Source: Cryptosporangium phraense
Lineage (GTDB): Bacteria; Actinomycetota; Actinomycetes; Mycobacteriales; Cryptosporangiaceae
Assembly: GCF_006912135.1 (NCBI RefSeq)
Contig: NZ_VIRS01000023.1
Span: 1 to 64,000 of the forward strand
Length of the DNA: 64,000 nt
Reading direction: 5' to 3'
Shown: positions 40,408 through 49,767 of the stretch, piece by piece
Layout of the letters: each line of letters begins with the position of its first letter
Position numbering within the stretch: position 1 is the first letter of the stretch
Program-made: the position numbers and the translations under genes
The notes under the pieces: generated by a model
What the model was told of the DNA's origin: nothing
The model's input: only the letters and a program-made list of their open reading frames with translations
Databases searched by the model: none

Positions 40408-41412
40408 GTGACGACGCACGGCACACTGGAGAACTACGGAGCCCCGGCCGACCTCGGTGGGGTCCGGGTCGTCACCGACCGCATCGTGGCCAACGTGGAG
40501 CGGGTGATCGAGGGCAAGACCGCGACGATCACGCTCGCGGTCGCGGTTCTCCTGGCCGAGGGCCACCTCCTGATCGAGGACGTGCCCGGCGTCGGCAAGA
40601 CCAAGCTGGCCAAGGCGCTCGCGCGGTCGATCGACGGTTCGGTCCGGCGCATCCAGTTCACGCCCGACCTCCTGCCCTCCGACGTCACCGGGGTCAGCAT
40701 CTACAACCCGGAGAACCGCTCGTTCGAGTTCAAGCCGGGCCCGGTGTTCGCGAACCTGGTCGTCGGCGACGAGATCAACCGGGCCTCGCCGCACGCCCAG
40801 TCCGCGCTGCTCGAGTGCATGGAGGAGCGCCAGGTCACGGTCGACGGCGTCACCTACCCGCTGCAGCACCCGTTCATGGTCGTCGCGACGCAGAACCCGA
40901 CCCAGATGGCCGGCACCTATCCCCTGCCCGAGGCGCAGCGCGACCGGTTCACCGCCCGGCTGGCGATGGGCTATCCCGACCGGCGCTCCGAGCTCGCGAT
41001 GCTCGACGGCCACGGCGAGGCCGACCCGCTGGACGGCCTGCGCCCGGTCTGCGACGGCAACGAGATCCGCATGCTGATCGACATGGTGCACCGCGTCCAC
41101 GTCGCCGAGCCGGTGAAGTGGTACGTCATCGACCTGGTGAGCGCGACCCGCAACAACCCCGATCTGCGCCTGGGCGCCAGCCCGCGGGCCAGCCTGCAGC
41201 TGCTGCGCACGGCCCGGGCCTTCGCGGCGATCGAGGGCCGCGACTACGTCCTTCCCGACGACATCCAGCGACTGGCCGCGCCCGTGCTCACCCACCGCCT
41301 GATCCCGACCGAGGAAGCCGTGTTCAACCGGCGCACCGCCGAGGTCATCCTGGCCGATCTCGTCGCGAGGGTCCCGGTGCCGGACGCGCGGGGCGGGCGT
41401 AGGACCCGGTGA
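40408..41412 (+). CDS. MoxR-family AAA+ ATPase
   Basis: A 334-residue MoxR ATPase, a chaperone-like family that often works with DUF58/VWA proteins to mature exported or surface complexes. Walker A is EDVPGVGKTKLAK, Walker B is VVGDEINR, sensor 1 is VVATQNPTQ and the arginine region is EAQRDRF. The GTG at 40408 is chosen for GGAGG seven bases upstream; a GTG at 40369 would add 13 residues. It is the first gene of a three-gene operon with GTGA/ATGA overlaps. Confidence 0.9.
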   Translation: MTTHGTLENYGAPADLGGVRVVTDRIVANVERVIEGKTATITLAVAVLLAEGHLLIEDVPGVGKTKLAKALARSIDGSVRRIQFTPDLLPSDVTGVSIYNPENRSFEFKPGPVFANLVVGDEINRASPHAQSALLECMEERQVTVDGVTYPLQHPFMVVATQNPTQMAGTYPLPEAQRDRFTARLAMGYPDRRSELAMLDGHGEADPLDGLRPVCDGNEIRMLIDMVHRVHVAEPVKWYVIDLVSATRNNPDLRLGASPRASLQLLRTARAFAAIEGRDYVLPDDIQRLAAPVLTHRLIPTEEAVFNRRTAEVILADLVARVPVPDARGGRRTR

Positions 41413-42728
41413 TCCGGGCCGCTCTCCGGGGGCTCACGACCCGCGGCCGCAGCTTCCTGGCCGCGGCGGCCGCGGCGACACTGTCGGCCTTCGTGCTCGG
41501 GGAGCGCGAGCTGCTCCAGGTGGCCGGGCTGCTTGCCGCGCTGCCGATCCTGGCCGTGGTCGCGGTGGCCCGCACCCGGTACCGGCTCTCGTGCACCCGC
41601 TCAGTGCATCCCGGCCGCATCCAGGCCGGCACGGCCGCGTCGGTGACGCTCCGGCTGGAGAACCTGTCCCGGGTGCCGACCGGGGTGCTGCTGCTCGAGG
41701 AACAGCTGCCGCCCGCCCTCGGTGAGCCGCCGCGGTTCGTTCTCGACCGGCTGTCGAGCCGCCAGTGGAGCAGCGTCGACTACCCGATCCGGGTCGACGT
41801 CCGCGGCCGGTACGAGATCGGTCCGCTGACCGTCCGGCTCTCCGACCCCTTCGGGCTCTGCGAGCTGACCCGCTCGTTCACCCGCACCGAGCGGATCGTC
41901 GTCACGCCCCAGGTGGCTCCCCTGCAGCCGATCCCGCTGGAGGGCGACCGGTCCGGCAGCTCGGTCAGCCAGCCCCGGTCGACGGCGTCCCGGGGTGAGG
42001 ACGCGGCGACCACCCGCGAGTACCGACACGGCGACGACTACCGCCGGGTGCACTGGCGGTCGACCGCCCGCACCGGCGAGCTGATGGTCCGGCGGGAGGA
42101 GCAGCCGCGCGAGTCGACCGGCACCGTCCTGCTCGACGCCCGGTTCGCCGGCCACCGCGGTACCGGTCCGGCGTCCAGCCTGGAGTGGGCGGTCAGCGCG
42201 GCCGCCAGCATCACCTGCCATCTGCTGCGAGCCGGCTTCGACCTGCACCTGGTCACCGACTCCGGGCTCGACCAGTCCCTGTCGTCGGGCGCCGGCGGCG
42301 AGAACATCGCGCTCGGGCTGCTGGCCGAGGTCGAGGCGAGCCGGATCCAGTCGCTCGGCATGGCGCTCGAACGCTTCCGGCACGAACGCGACCAGCTCCT
42401 CGTCGCCATCGTCGGCCTGCTGACGCCGGAGGAGTGCACGCGGCTGGCCGCGGCCCGCACCGGCGGGACGTCGATCGCGGTGCTGATCGACTCCACCGCG
42501 TGGGCGTCGATCCCGTCGGCCGCGAAGGCCGAGGCCGACCGGCGCTACCAGGAGAACATCGGGCGGCTCTCGGCCGCCGGCTGGCGGGTGATGCCGGCCC
42601 GGCCGGGCGCCCGGATCAGCAGCCTCTGGGTGCCGTCGGAGCCGACGTCGGGCCCGTCGACCATGCACGTCCCGCCGGCGCCCGGCAACGGGATCCGCTC
42701 GAACGGGTTTCACGGAGTGTCCTCATGA
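41409..42728 (+). CDS. DUF58 membrane protein
   Basis: A 439-residue protein of the DUF58 family (VWA-like). Two close hydrophobic segments (about residues 15-50) form a membrane hairpin. The DUF58 core contains YEIGPLTVRLSDPFGL and the hallmark REYRHGDDYRRVHWRSTARTGELMVRREEQ. Members are encoded with MoxR ATPases and TgpA transglutaminases, as here, and are thought to act with them at the membrane. The GTG overlaps the moxR stop. Confidence 0.9.
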   Translation: MIRAALRGLTTRGRSFLAAAAAATLSAFVLGERELLQVAGLLAALPILAVVAVARTRYRLSCTRSVHPGRIQAGTAASVTLRLENLSRVPTGVLLLEEQLPPALGEPPRFVLDRLSSRQWSSVDYPIRVDVRGRYEIGPLTVRLSDPFGLCELTRSFTRTERIVVTPQVAPLQPIPLEGDRSGSSVSQPRSTASRGEDAATTREYRHGDDYRRVHWRSTARTGELMVRREEQPRESTGTVLLDARFAGHRGTGPASSLEWAVSAAASITCHLLRAGFDLHLVTDSGLDQSLSSGAGGENIALGLLAEVEASRIQSLGMALERFRHERDQLLVAIVGLLTPEECTRLAAARTGGTSIAVLIDSTAWASIPSAAKAEADRRYQENIGRLSAAGWRVMPARPGARISSLWVPSEPTSGPSTMHVPPAPGNGIRSNGFHGVSS

Positions 42729-45043
42729 ATCGTCGGACGTACGTATCGGTGGTCGCCGGGGCGGCGACCGTGCTCGCGGCGACGTCGCTCACCGGCGTCT
42801 TCGACGGGATGTCGTGGTTCCCGGTGGTGGCCGGCAGCATCATCGTCGTCACGCTGGCCGGCCTCGGCGCCCGCGCGCTGCGGACGCCGCCGTGGCTGCA
42901 ACCGGTGGTCGGCGCCGTCGCCGTGCTGCTGTACACGACCGTCGTCTTCGGCCACGACCGGTTCCTGGGTCTCGTCCCCACCCCGGCGACGATCACCGGG
43001 TTGCGCGCCGACATCCAGACCGCGTTCGCGGACATCGCCGAGCTGGCCGCCCCGGTGCCCGCCCGGCCGGGGATCCTGCTGCTCACGGTGGCCGGCGTCG
43101 GCATCGTCGCGATTCTCGTCGACCTGCTGGCGTCGGTGCTCGGCCGGGCCGCGCTGGCCGGGCTGCCGTTGCTCGGCTTGTACACGGTGCCGGTCGCGGT
43201 CGACCGGGAGGGCATCGGCTGGGTGCCGTTCGCGCTGGGCGCGGCCGGGTTCTGCTGGCTGTTGACCGCCGAGCACGGCACGACGATCCGGCGCTGGGGC
43301 CGCCCGTTCCGGGCCGGCTCGGCGGCCGAGCCGTCCCGTTCGGGGTCGCTGGTCGCCGGGCGGCTCGCGGTGTTCGGCATCGTCCTGGCCGTGCTCCTGC
43401 CGGCCGGGGTGCCCGCGCTCTCCGCGGAGGGGCTGCACTCGCTGTTCAACGGTGGGCTGCCGGGCACCGGCAGCGGCCGGACCGTCACCGCGATCAACCC
43501 GGTCACCGAACTGCGCGGCCAGCTGATCCAGGACGACCCGGTCGAGCTGCTCCGGATCCGCTCGAACGACCGTGACCCGTTCTACCTGCGGCTGGCCACG
43601 CTCGAGCGGTTCACCGGCAACGGCTGGACGCTGCGCGACATGTCGGCCAAGCCCGAGGCCCGGGTCCGCGAGGGCGTGCCGAACGTCTCCGGCATCAGCG
43701 GTGGCACGCCCACCGTCTCGCAGAAGACGACGATCGAGATCACCGGCCTGACCCAGTCCCGCTACCTGCCGCTGTACTCGAACCCGACCGCGGTCGACGT
43801 CAAGGGCGACTGGCGGTTCGACCGGGGCTCGGAGGCCGTGTTCAGCACGGTCGACACCACCAAGTCGCTGAAGTACACGTTCGAGTCGCGCCGGGTGCGC
43901 TACTCGGCCGAGTTGCTGCGCAACGCCCCGCCGCCGCCGACCGACAGCTCGATCGCCCGTTACACGCAGCTGTCCAACCCCGAGCCGAGCGTCAAGAAGC
44001 AGGTCGACCAGCTCATCGCGGGCAAGTCGAACGAGTACGAGCGCGCGGTCGCGCTCAACAACTTCTTCTCGCCCGAGAACGGGTTCGTCTACGACCTGCA
44101 GACGCCCGCGGGCACCAGCCAGAGCGCGATCGTCGACTTCCTCGACAAGCGGCGCGGCTACTGCGAGCAGTACGCGTCGGCGATGGCCTACATGGCCCGG
44201 GTGGCCGGCCTGCCGGCCCGGGTCGCGATCGGGTTCGGCTACGGCGCGCCCGAGGGCAACTACACGACGATCACCAGCCACGACGCCCACGCCTGGGTCG
44301 AGATCTACTTCAGCGGGATCGGTTGGGTGCCGTTCGACCCGACGCCGCCGACCGGCCAGGGCCGCACCGGCAACCTGGCCTGGGTCGACGACAACGCGAC
44401 CAACCCGGGTGACACGGCCGCGCAGACCGCGCCCGAGGAGCAGCCCGAGGCGGCCGGCCCGTCCCAGGCCGCTCCCGAGCCCGAGGCCAGCGACGACGCC
44501 GCGGCCGCGGCGACCGAGCAGGACAAGAACAAGGACAGCGGCCCGACCCTGCTGTCGATCCTCATGACGATCCTGCTCTGGGTGCTGGGTGCGCTGGTGG
44601 TCGTCGCGCTGGCCGTGACTCCGGCGCTGGTACGCCGGGCCGTGCGGGCGAAGCGGCTCGCCGCGGTGTCACGTCCGGGTGACCCGTCGGCGGCCGCGCA
44701 CGCGGCCTGGGACGAGGTCATGGACACGCTCACCGACCTCGATGCGGCCGGGGACGGTGGCGAGACGCCTCGGGGCCTCTCGAAGCGGCTGGGCTCGGAC
44801 GGTCTGGACGGCCAGGCCCAGGGTGCCCTGACGCTGCTGGCGCACGCCGAGGAGCAGGCCAGGTATGCGCCGAGAATGGGGGCGGTGCCGGGGTTGGCTG
44901 ATGCGGTGGTGACGGTGCGGGCTGCGTTGCATCAGAAGTCGCCGAGGCGGAGGAGGATTCTGGCGGAGTTGGCGCCGGCGTCGACGCTGGAGAGGGCGGG
45001 TTCTGCCGTGCGCTCGATACCGGCCAAGGCCCGCCGAAGCTAG
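42725..45043 (+). CDS. TgpA-type transglutaminase-like membrane protein
   Basis: A 772-residue protein with about six N-terminal helices (DUF3488/TgpA region, residues 1-225), then an extracytoplasmic transglutaminase-like domain with the triad Cys480 (RRGYCEQYASAM), His522 (SHDAHAWVE) and Asp538 (PFDPTPP). One more helix (about 615-635) precedes a cytoplasmic DUF4129-like tail. An acidic Ala/Glu/Pro linker precedes the last helix. The substrate is unknown. The ATG overlaps the DUF58 stop (ATGA), so the operon moxR-DUF58-tgpA is translationally coupled. Confidence 0.92.
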   Translation: MNRRTYVSVVAGAATVLAATSLTGVFDGMSWFPVVAGSIIVVTLAGLGARALRTPPWLQPVVGAVAVLLYTTVVFGHDRFLGLVPTPATITGLRADIQTAFADIAELAAPVPARPGILLLTVAGVGIVAILVDLLASVLGRAALAGLPLLGLYTVPVAVDREGIGWVPFALGAAGFCWLLTAEHGTTIRRWGRPFRAGSAAEPSRSGSLVAGRLAVFGIVLAVLLPAGVPALSAEGLHSLFNGGLPGTGSGRTVTAINPVTELRGQLIQDDPVELLRIRSNDRDPFYLRLATLERFTGNGWTLRDMSAKPEARVREGVPNVSGISGGTPTVSQKTTIEITGLTQSRYLPLYSNPTAVDVKGDWRFDRGSEAVFSTVDTTKSLKYTFESRRVRYSAELLRNAPPPPTDSSIARYTQLSNPEPSVKKQVDQLIAGKSNEYERAVALNNFFSPENGFVYDLQTPAGTSQSAIVDFLDKRRGYCEQYASAMAYMARVAGLPARVAIGFGYGAPEGNYTTITSHDAHAWVEIYFSGIGWVPFDPTPPTGQGRTGNLAWVDDNATNPGDTAAQTAPEEQPEAAGPSQAAPEPEASDDAAAAATEQDKNKDSGPTLLSILMTILLWVLGALVVVALAVTPALVRRAVRAKRLAAVSRPGDPSAAAHAAWDEVMDTLTDLDAAGDGGETPRGLSKRLGSDGLDGQAQGALTLLAHAEEQARYAPRMGAVPGLADAVVTVRAALHQKSPRRRRILAELAPASTLERAGSAVRSIPAKARRS

Positions 45044-45926
45044 CTGCCACCTGAGCTCGGCGCCCCGACGGCCGCGCGCCCCGGCGCTCGGGCGCCCCGG
45101 CGGGCGGGCGCCCCGACGGGCGGGCGCCCCGGCGGGCGGACGCCCCGGCGGTCGGGCGGCTCACGGCCGGAGCAGCTCACGGTCGGGGCAGCTCAGCAGA
45201 CGGGGCAGCTCAGCACATGGGCAGCTCAGCGGCCCCTCGGCGGCGGCACCCGGCAGCGGAAGTGCGCCGTGAGGGCGCACGACGCTTTGAGCGGCCCGGC
45301 GCCGCTCCCCTACCGCGGTGAGTGGGGGCTTCGCGCGACGCGCGGGGGTGCTAGACGGCTCAGCGCGCCGCAGGGCGCCTCAGCACGTGGCGCGGGGTGC
45401 CAGGCAGCTCAGCGGTAGCGCGGGCGGCGCAAATGAGCAGACCCCGGCCAGGGGTGCATCGGGGCCGATCGGCGCAACTGGGCGCCCTCGGGTCAGGTAG
45501 GTGCGTTTGGGCAAGCTCACCGGTCCGAACGCGTCCGGTCAGATCGAACACGCCACTCGCCTGGCCCCCCGGCCCATCCCCGCCGCCTCAGCCGTCCGGC
45601 GGCCCAGCTGACGCCCAGGAGCTCAGCACTCCGGCGGCTAGAGGGCCCGACGCCTGAGCGCCCGCGCTCCGCAGCTCATCCCCCGCCTCACGACCCCAGC
45701 CCGACGACCCAGCCCAACGACCGCAGCCCGACGACCACGGCTCCGGCCTCGCGGCGCCCGGCCGGGCGCCGCGAGGCCGGCTCGAAGCGGGGCCACCCGC
45801 CCACCCCGCCGGAGCAACCCCCACCCCCGCGCGAACGTGAGCGAGAACACAACAGCCGCCGCCCCTCGGGGCAGCGGCAGATGTGACTCTCGGGGCGCCT
45901 GAGCACTCAGCGCGGGGCGGCGCCCT
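45044..45926. repeat. ~880-bp repeat-rich intergenic region
   Basis: No gene is supported. The left part has four near-perfect 16-bp units of GGGCGCCCCGGCGGGC (45090-45153). It is followed by several copies of a GGGGCAGCTCAGC-like element with irregular spacing (about 45185-45235), and weaker copies recur to about 45640. The rest is GC-rich and without pattern. It separates the plus-strand tgpA operon from the minus-strand DUF3040 gene, so it lies between convergent transcripts. Confidence 0.7.
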
Positions 45927-45946
45927 CCGGGAGCCGAAGCTCCCGG
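45927..45946 (-). terminator. UUCG-loop terminator of the DUF3040 gene
   Basis: Six bases after the DUF3040 stop, an 8-bp perfect stem (arms 45927-45934 and 45939-45946) closes on a TTCG tetraloop on the transcribed strand, with a C-G closing pair. C(UUCG)G loops are exceptionally stable. No U-run follows, as usual for actinobacterial terminators. Confidence 0.65.
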
Positions 45947-45952
45947 CTCACT

Positions 45953-46372
45953 TCAGCGGTCCTCGTCGGCCCGGCGGCGCCAGCGCTCCTCCAACCGATC
46001 GAGCAGCGACGACCGGTGGCCCCGGCTCCGTCCCCGCCCCTTCGGCGGCTCGCTGCCGACGGCGTGCAGCGGTCGCTGATCGCCACGACCGGTGTACAGG
46101 TAGGACTGGACCCCGAGCACCGCGGCACCGAACATCACCACGAAGCCGAGGATCCCCAGCAGCGGCACTCCCCCGGGAGCGATCTTGCTGACCAGGCCGA
46201 ACACCATGATCGCGACACCAGCGAGGAACAGAGCGACCGCGAGCGCACCGCGCCGAACTGCGCGATGCCGAGGGTCGGTCGAGCGAACCTTGTCCGCGAA
46301 CTTGGGATCGTCCGCGAGCAAGCCGCGCTCGATCTGCTCGAGCAGCCTTTGCTCGTTCTCAGAGAGCGGCAC
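45953..46372 (-). CDS. DUF3040 membrane protein
   Basis: A 139-residue protein of the actinobacterial DUF3040 family. The N-terminus MPLSENEQRLLEQIERGLLADDPKFA is diagnostic. Two helices (about 42-62 and 69-88) follow, and the tail is basic and Arg-rich. The function is unknown. The GTG start has GGAGGAG just upstream. It lies 201 nt downstream of dinB, a neighbour pair often seen near the dcw region of actinobacteria. Confidence 0.9.
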   Translation of the reverse strand: MPLSENEQRLLEQIERGLLADDPKFADKVRSTDPRHRAVRRGALAVALFLAGVAIMVFGLVSKIAPGGVPLLGILGFVVMFGAAVLGVQSYLYTGRGDQRPLHAVGSEPPKGRGRSRGHRSSLLDRLEERWRRRADEDR

Positions 46373-46573
46373 GGCACTCCTCCCCGCTCTTCAGGGCCGC
46401 TCCACGGGGGCCGGAGGCCCGGGCATGGGCGACCGCTGTGGAACGGCCGTTGCGGCTATCCGACCATGAGTTTACGAGCGGTCCGCGATGTCGGAAAGAC
46501 AGACGGCCACGCTCGTAGTCGTGACTCGGACAGGTGTCGGTCGCGAGGTGGCGTTCACTGCTCCGATACCCGT

Positions 46574-47893
46574 TCACAACTGTCCGTTTCCCTCCGTGGA
46601 GCCCTTATTGGGCCCTTTCTGACTTCTTCTTTCCCCGCGTGCCCTGACTTCATCAACGTTCGGCGCGGTCCGAACGTTCGGGCGGACCAGAGCCGCCGGA
46701 CGAATCGCTCCGCTGCCGAATCGACGCGCGACCGCGTCCACCGCGCGGTCGGCCTCGGTCCACCCGCGATCGGGCTCGTCGAGCGTCGGCTGGCGGGCCA
46801 CCGCGGCGGCCGGGCCGATGCCCTCGACCCGGACGCCAACGAGACGGATCGGCATCGTGGGCGACAAACCAACGTACAAGCGCCGGGCTGTGTCGTAGAT
46901 CTCCTGGGTGCCGTCGGTGGGCGACTGGAGCGTGCGGGAGCGGTTCACGGTGGAGAAGTCGCCGAATCGCACCTTGATCACGACGGTTCTCCCCACCTGC
47001 CCGGTCGACCGCAAACGGGCCGCCGTCTTCTCCGACAGCCTGAGTAGTTCCCGATTGATCAGATCCGAATCGGCGACGTCCACGTCGAACGTCTCCTCGG
47101 CCCCGATCGACTTGTCGGGGGTGCCGACGACCACCCGGCGCGGGTCGCGACCCCAGGCCAGCGCGTGCAGGTGGGCCGCCTGGGCCTCCCCCACCGAGCG
47201 GCGCAGCACCGCTAGCGGCAGGGCGGCCAGGTCGCCCACCGTGCGCAGGCCGAGCTTGTCGAGCTGCTCGCCGGTGCGGTCGCCGACGCCCCACAGCGCG
47301 CCGACCGGCAGCGGGTGCAGATACTCGAGCACGCCGTCGGCCGGGACGACCGCGAGCCCGTCGGGCTTGCAGCGGGTGGACGCGAGCTTGGCGACGAACT
47401 TCGTGGACGCGACGCCCACCGAACACGTGATCTGCTGCTCCTCGGCGACCCGGCGACGGATCAGCCGGCCGATCTCGGCCGGGGAGCCGAGCAGCCGGCG
47501 GGCCCCGGCCACGTCGAGGAACGCCTCGTCCAGGCTGAGCGGCTCGACCAGCGGCGTGACGTCACGGAAGATCTGCATCACGGCGGCCGAGACCTCGCCG
47601 TAGGCGCCGTGCTCGGGCTGGATGTAGATGGCCTGTGGGCACAGCCGCCGGGCCCGGGACGTCGGCATCGCGCTGCGGACGCCGAACGCGCGGGCCTCGT
47701 AGCTGGCCGACGACACCACGCCCCGCGGGCCGGTGCCACCGACCACGACCGGCTTCCCGCGCAGCGACGGATCCCGCCGCACCTCGACCGAGACGAAGAA
47801 CGCATCCATGTCGACGTGCAGGATCGTGCACCCGGTGTCGTCACCCAGCTCGCCGCCAGGCCCCGAACGCGGCAACGACTGCGACCGTCCCAT
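46574..47893 (-). CDS. dinB: DNA polymerase IV (DinB)
   Basis: A Y-family translesion polymerase (439 residues). Catalytic acids are in HVDMDAFF (Asp28 and Asp30) and SLDEAFLD. The thumb HhH region (LWGVGDRTGEQLDKLG) and little-finger domain are complete. The C-terminus is Lys/Gly/Asn-rich, without a clear clamp-binding motif. It lies 10 nt after the phosphodiesterase gene, at the far end of the damage-tolerance array, so both TLS systems may share transcripts. Confidence 0.95.
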   Translation of the reverse strand: MGRSQSLPRSGPGGELGDDTGCTILHVDMDAFFVSVEVRRDPSLRGKPVVVGGTGPRGVVSSASYEARAFGVRSAMPTSRARRLCPQAIYIQPEHGAYGEVSAAVMQIFRDVTPLVEPLSLDEAFLDVAGARRLLGSPAEIGRLIRRRVAEEQQITCSVGVASTKFVAKLASTRCKPDGLAVVPADGVLEYLHPLPVGALWGVGDRTGEQLDKLGLRTVGDLAALPLAVLRRSVGEAQAAHLHALAWGRDPRRVVVGTPDKSIGAEETFDVDVADSDLINRELLRLSEKTAARLRSTGQVGRTVVIKVRFGDFSTVNRSRTLQSPTDGTQEIYDTARRLYVGLSPTMPIRLVGVRVEGIGPAAAVARQPTLDEPDRGWTEADRAVDAVARRFGSGAIRPAALVRPNVRTAPNVDEVRARGERRSQKGPNKGSTEGNGQL

Positions 47894-47903
47894 GCCCGAG
47901 AGC

Positions 47904-49046
47904 CTAGGCCGAACCTCCGACAGAACGGGCCGCCTGCGCCAGCAACAGCGGCACCGTGAGATCTTCCGGAGCCAACGATCCGTGCAGCCCGACCAACCGC
48001 GACTCGCGGGGCTCGACCGCGGTGGCGATCAGCGCCGAGCCGGGCCGGGCCGCCGCGACCACGTCCCCGATCCGTCCGAGCACCTCGGGCCGCACGACCG
48101 GCCCGAACCACCCGGCCTCGATCGCCTGCTCCCGGGAGAGCACCCAGGCCGCCTCCCCCAGCACGGACGTCCAGGCCGCCAGCACGTCCGACGAAGCCCC
48201 GGGCACCGCGTACACGTGCCGGGCCCGGGCCTCGCCGCCCAGTAGCGCTACGCCGTCCCCCAGCGCCGGAACCGCGTCGATGTCGTGTCGCCCGAGCGGG
48301 TCGCTCATCCCGTGATCGCCGGTCACGATCAGCAGCGCGTCCGGCGGCAAGGCCCCGGCCAGCCGCTCCACCATCCGGTCGGCGATCGCCAGCTCGTGCC
48401 GCCAGGCCGCCGACTCCGACCCGTACACGTGCCCAGCGTGGTCGACCCCGGCGTAGTACGCGATCGTCAGCGACCGCGGCTCCTGGGCCACCGCCGCGGC
48501 CGTCGCGGCCACCAGCGGGCCGGGTCCGTCGGCCGACCGGTACTCCGCGCCCCGCCAGACCGCCCGGGTCAGCGGTGAGTTCGAGAACGCCGACGGGCCG
48601 GCGTGGAACACCGGCAGCCCGGCCGCCACCGCCTGCTCGGGCACGGTCGGCAGCGGCTGCCAGAGCTCGGGGACCGTCGTCTTGTCCCACTGCAGCAGGT
48701 TGAGCAGGGTGCCCCGGTCGGGGTTGCGCACCCGGTAGCCCAGCATCCCGTGCTGCCCGGGCGGCAGGCCGGTGCCGAAGCTCGCCATGCTCGTCGCGGT
48801 CGTCGACGGGAACCCCACGGTGAGCGGCGGGGCCCCGTTCAGCGACGCCAGGAACGGGGCATCGCCGGCATGGGACGACAGCAGGGCCGCCCCCAACCCG
48901 TCCAGAATGAGAACGCAGATCCGATCGGCGGCGGGAAGCCCCAGAGCGTCGTCCCCAGGAAAGAAGACGCCGAGCGCGCGCACGGCGGCGGGCAGCAGTT
49001 CCGCGGCCGAGCGCCGGCCGTAGGCCGGAGGAGCAGGCCGGGTCAC
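47904..49046 (-). CDS. alkaline-phosphatase-superfamily nucleotide pyrophosphatase/phosphodiesterase
   Basis: A 380-residue enzyme of the type I phosphodiesterase/nucleotide pyrophosphatase family. Metal and nucleophile motifs are visible: VLILDGLG (Asp), GFPSTTATSMASFGTG (catalytic Thr), YYAGVDHAGHVYG and VTGDHGMSD. There is no signal peptide, so it is probably cytosolic. The substrate is not known. The GTG overlaps the methyltransferase stop (GTGA). Such a gene commonly neighbours dinB or dnaE2 in actinobacteria. Confidence 0.88.
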   Translation of the reverse strand: MTRPAPPAYGRRSAAELLPAAVRALGVFFPGDDALGLPAADRICVLILDGLGAALLSSHAGDAPFLASLNGAPPLTVGFPSTTATSMASFGTGLPPGQHGMLGYRVRNPDRGTLLNLLQWDKTTVPELWQPLPTVPEQAVAAGLPVFHAGPSAFSNSPLTRAVWRGAEYRSADGPGPLVAATAAAVAQEPRSLTIAYYAGVDHAGHVYGSESAAWRHELAIADRMVERLAGALPPDALLIVTGDHGMSDPLGRHDIDAVPALGDGVALLGGEARARHVYAVPGASSDVLAAWTSVLGEAAWVLSREQAIEAGWFGPVVRPEVLGRIGDVVAAARPGSALIATAVEPRESRLVGLHGSLAPEDLTVPLLLAQAARSVGGSA

Positions 49047-49732
49047 CGGCGGGCCAGGACGTGGAGCTGGGTCGCGATGTCGCGGTAGGGCGGACGCTCG
49101 GCCATCGCGAGCTCGAGCGCGGTGAGCGCGTCGGCCGCACCAGGCTCAACGTCGACGACGGCGCCGGGGACGAGGTCGGCCAGCACGCGGACGCCGTGCG
49201 CGCGCTCGGGCACGAGCCCGGCCTTGGAGATCAGCGCCGACAACCCCTCCAGGTCGTAGCGGCGGGGGTCGAGCTCGCCGTCGAGCGAGTCGCGAGCCGC
49301 CGCGAAATGCCCGGCCAGGGCCCTGGCCAGCACCGCAGCCACCCGGTTGGCGACCAGAATGCTGGCGCACCCGCCCGGGCGGAGCACCCCGGCCACCGCG
49401 GCCAGCGTGCGGCCCGGGTCGTCGACGACCTCGAGGACGCTGTGGCAGAGGACGACGTCCGCGGTGCCCGGCTCGAGGAGGCCACCGAGGTCGTCGGCGT
49501 CGCCCTGGTACGCGGTGATGCGGTCGGCGACGCCCCGCTCGGCGGCGCGGCGGGCCAGCGCGGCCAGCGCGTCGGGGCTCGGGTCGACGACCGTGACCGT
49601 GTGCCCGGCCTGCGCCAGCGGCACCGCGAACCCGCCGGTACCGCCGCCGGCGTCGACGACGTGAGCCGGGCCGCGGGTGAGTTCCGCGTCGAGTACGGCC
49701 CAGACCACGGCGTTGCGCGGGCTGCGGGGCAC
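49043..49732 (-). CDS. SAM-dependent methyltransferase
   Basis: A class I methyltransferase of 229 residues. The SAM loop is VVDAGGGTGGFAVPLA, followed by VVDPSPDAL (acidic residue binding ribose), the motif YQGDADDL and the post-motif LCHSVLEVVDDPGRTL. It looks like the UbiE/Methyltransf_11 group; the substrate is unknown. The GTG at 49732 is chosen for AAGG nine bases upstream. It starts 35 nt after dnaE2 and overlaps the phosphodiesterase gene. Confidence 0.85.
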   Translation of the reverse strand: MPRSPRNAVVWAVLDAELTRGPAHVVDAGGGTGGFAVPLAQAGHTVTVVDPSPDALAALARRAAERGVADRITAYQGDADDLGGLLEPGTADVVLCHSVLEVVDDPGRTLAAVAGVLRPGGCASILVANRVAAVLARALAGHFAAARDSLDGELDPRRYDLEGLSALISKAGLVPERAHGVRVLADLVPGAVVDVEPGAADALTALELAMAERPPYRDIATQLHVLARR

Positions 49733-49767
49733 GGGGGCCACCCTTCGTCGAGGAGACGCCCAGCCTA

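Noticed and set aside
40231-41295. 368-codon minus-strand ORF ending in the leucine leader peptide
   Set aside because: All but the last codons are antisense to moxR; only the short end beginning at 40230 has regulatory sense.
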